A DNA stretch of 7,370 nucleotides. Source: Euryarchaeota archaeon UBA550 (GTDB lineage Archaea > Thermoplasmatota > Poseidoniia > Poseidoniales > Poseidoniaceae). Numbering within the stretch: position 1 is the first letter of the stretch; every line of letters starts with the position of its first letter. The DNA lies in the NCBI GenBank assembly GCA_002506705.1, contig DAYA01000085.1:1-7370 (forward strand). The letters are read 5' to 3'. Both the position numbers and the translations under genes were made by a program. Shown in pieces: positions 5,566 through 7,370 of the stretch. Under the pieces are notes generated by a model. It did not search any database. It was not told the DNA's origin and was given only the letters and a program-made list of their open reading frames with translations.

Positions 5566-7370
5566 ATGTCTTCTAATGTAGTCAGAGTCGAGGCAACTCC
5601 AAAACTCGGAGATGGAATGAGAGATGTTCGTGGAGACTCTGTGAAGAGGCAACTGGCAGCCGACCACAATATCGAAATTGATACGGTCAGATCGATCGTA
5701 GGGTTCTTAATTTCCAGCGAAATAACATCTGAACAAGTCTCTGAGAGAGCAGACGACGTCTTCGCCGACCCAATCATCGAGGAGAGTGCAACAGATTCTC
5801 TCCATTTGAATAACAAGGAATTGTTTTCCAGTGAGCCGGATATGGTAATCACAATCGGCTTCAAACCCGGCGTTACAGATAATCCCGGAAAGGCTGCGCT
5901 TGATGGTTTCAGGACAATTTTCCCAGACGCTGGAGACGACGCAAGGGTATCCACTTACCTTACCTATGCCTTCGAAGGAGTGCCTGAGGGAGTGGAAATA
6001 GAATGGCTAGCAAAGCAATTACACAACGGGTTAATCGAAAGGGCTCTTTATTCGGTGAAGGGTGAGGATTACCCGACGATTGAATACGCTCCGATCACAC
6101 CTAGCAATTATGCCCCGCCGGCTACAGTTGACTTAGAGGTCTCAGATGAGGAATTGATGAAACTGTCAGTGGAAGGTCTTCTGGCACTTAACTTGGAAGA
6201 AATGCAAACCATTCAAGCACACTACCGTGACCCCGAAGTTAGGTCTGCAAGAGCGGCACTGGACTTGCCAGAGAGTGCGCCTACAGATGTAGAATTAGAG
6301 TGCCTAGCTCAAACATGGTCGGAGCACTGCAAGCACAAAATTTTCGCAGCACATATTCACCACGTCGATACAGAAACAGGCGAAGACACCGAGATTGATT
6401 CTCTGTTCAAGACCCACATCATGAAACCAACATTGGAAATGAAAGATGAAGTTGATTGGTTACTTTCTGTTTTCCACGACAATTCTGGAGTCATTGCATG
6501 GGATGATGAATGGTCTATGTGTATGAAGGCAGAGACTCACAATTCACCTAGCGCACTCGACCCTTACGGCGGCGCTATGACCGGAATTGTGGGCGTTAAT
6601 AGAGACATCCTAGGTACTGGGCTAGGTGCAAGACCTATCGCAAATACCGACGTATTCTGCTTTGGGCCTCCTGATTGGGAAGGAGACCTTCCTGAGAATC
6701 TATTCCACCCGTCTCGAGTACTAAGAGGAGTCCACGCCGGAGTAAGAGTCGGTGGTAATGAAAGCGGTATTCCAACGGTGAATGGTGCGATTGTGTTCGA
6801 TGACAGGTATATCGGAAAACCACTGGTATATTGTGGAACAATCGGTATGATGCCAAGAAAGCTCCCCGATGGCAGAGAATCTCACGTGAAGAATCCAGAA
6901 GCAGGCGACAGAGTCTACATGGTCGGTGGAAGAGTTGGCTATGATGGAATTCACGGTGCAACATTTTCTTCTCTAGAATTGACCGAAGAATCTCCATCTA
7001 GTGCAGTACAAATTGGCGACCCAATCACGCAGAAGAAAATGCTTGACATGATTCTTGAAGCAAGAGATGCAGGACTCATCACATGCATCACAGATAACGG
7101 AGCAGGAGGCCTGTCCTCAAGCATTGGTGAGATGGCAGAATATACGAATGGTTGCCGTATTGACTTAGGAAAAGTTCCACTAAAGCAAGAAGGCCTTTCG
7201 TCTTGGGAAATTCTGGTTTCTGAATCCCAAGAAAGGATGACCGTTGCAGTACGAGAAAGCGATGTACCCGCGTTCGAGGCACTTGCTGACCTGCATGAGG
7301 TAGAGGCGACATGGGTTGCAGATTTCACCGATACCGGACAGTTCCACGTTGTTCATGGCGAAGACACAGT
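5566..7370 (+). CDS. purSL: Phosphoribosylformylglycinamidine synthase, fused PurS-PurL type (PurSL), 3' end outside window
   Basis: FGAM synthase converts FGAR, glutamine and ATP to FGAM, the fourth step of de novo purine synthesis. The frame is open from ATG 5566 to the window end: 601 codons plus 2 nt. Two tandem PurS-like repeats come first (about residues 5-85 and 95-172), shown by the related blocks around 13-23 and GFKPGVTDNPGK at 98-109. An FGAR-AT linker region follows from about 192, ending in the active-site motif WSEHCKHK (251-258, H254). The AIRS-like N domain has ETHNSP at 323-328 and GGNESGIPT at 396-404. The AIRS C domain has GGRVGYDGIHGA at 454-465 and DNGAGGL at 510-516. SEHCKHK and ETHNSP match the PurSL subclass rather than small PurL (SEHCSYK, ETHNHP). 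About 400 residues, the second AIRS pair, should lie beyond the edge; whether a PurQ glutaminase domain is fused cannot be seen. No frameshift is visible. Confidence 0.92.
   Translation, partial: MSSNVVRVEATPKLGDGMRDVRGDSVKRQLAADHNIEIDTVRSIVGFLISSEITSEQVSERADDVFADPIIEESATDSLHLNNKELFSSEPDMVITIGFKPGVTDNPGKAALDGFRTIFPDAGDDARVSTYLTYAFEGVPEGVEIEWLAKQLHNGLIERALYSVKGEDYPTIEYAPITPSNYAPPATVDLEVSDEELMKLSVEGLLALNLEEMQTIQAHYRDPEVRSARAALDLPESAPTDVELECLAQTWSEHCKHKIFAAHIHHVDTETGEDTEIDSLFKTHIMKPTLEMKDEVDWLLSVFHDNSGVIAWDDEWSMCMKAETHNSPSALDPYGGAMTGIVGVNRDILGTGLGARPIANTDVFCFGPPDWEGDLPENLFHPSRVLRGVHAGVRVGGNESGIPTVNGAIVFDDRYIGKPLVYCGTIGMMPRKLPDGRESHVKNPEAGDRVYMVGGRVGYDGIHGATFSSLELTEESPSSAVQIGDPITQKKMLDMILEARDAGLITCITDNGAGGLSSSIGEMAEYTNGCRIDLGKVPLKQEGLSSWEILVSESQERMTVAVRESDVPAFEALADLHEVEATWVADFTDTGQFHVVHGEDT

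Noticed and set aside
5513..5581. 22-codon + strand frame (ATG 5513 to TAG 5581) spanning the hairpin and overlapping the purSL start, as a possible leader peptide
   Set aside because: It has no ribosome-binding site and no purine-linked or otherwise telling composition. Chance occurrence is likely.
5511..5954. 147-codon open frame on the - strand opposite the purSL start
   Set aside because: It lies antisense to the PurS-like repeats, which have clear family motifs on the + strand. Its translation resembles no domain I recognise.
6635..7328. Several overlapping - strand open frames near the right edge
   Set aside because: They oppose conserved AIRS-domain motifs of PurSL (NESGIP, DGIHGA, DNGAGGL). 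They overlap each other in different frames and show no family signature.

Overview
The window carries five protein-coding genes, all on the + strand and closely packed. They are the 3' end of a TauE/SafE-family membrane exporter, a complete moeA (molybdenum insertion into molybdopterin), a complete RluA-family pseudouridine synthase with an S4 domain, a complete uvrA (nucleotide excision repair), and the first ~601 codons of a fused purSL (FGAM synthase of purine biosynthesis), which runs off the right edge. I see no tRNA, rRNA, mobile element, CRISPR array or phage gene.

Layout: TauE/SafE ends at 409. After a 39-nt gap with a GGTGGAG ribosome-binding site, moeA begins at 449. moeA and the pseudouridine synthase gene share 4 nt (GTGA, 1651-1654), and the synthase gene and uvrA share 4 nt (ATGA, 2529-2532), so moeA-rluA-uvrA look like one translationally coupled transcript. 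After uvrA there is an 82-nt spacer (5484-5565), the only sizeable non-coding stretch. It holds a perfect 8-bp GC-rich inverted repeat with a 3-nt spacer that touches the purSL ribosome-binding site.

Organism: the sequence has moderate GC, uses AGA/AGG heavily for Arg and GGA for Gly, has AGGTG/GGTG-type Shine-Dalgarno sites, and has very short intergenic spaces. Together with a PurSL-type FGAM synthase and bacterial-type UvrA and RluA proteins, this would fit a mesophilic planktonic euryarchaeon such as Marine Group II (Poseidoniales). This is an inference. A bacterium with similar codon use is not excluded, and no single marker in the window settles it.

Function: these are housekeeping and cofactor genes (Moco synthesis, RNA modification, DNA repair, purine synthesis) with no obvious shared pathway. 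The possible link is between a TauE/SafE exporter of sulfur oxyanions and moeA, since sulfite-oxidising enzymes use Moco. I found no convincing undescribed multi-gene system. The best second-look items are the hairpin before purSL and the two tandem PurS-like repeats in PurSL.
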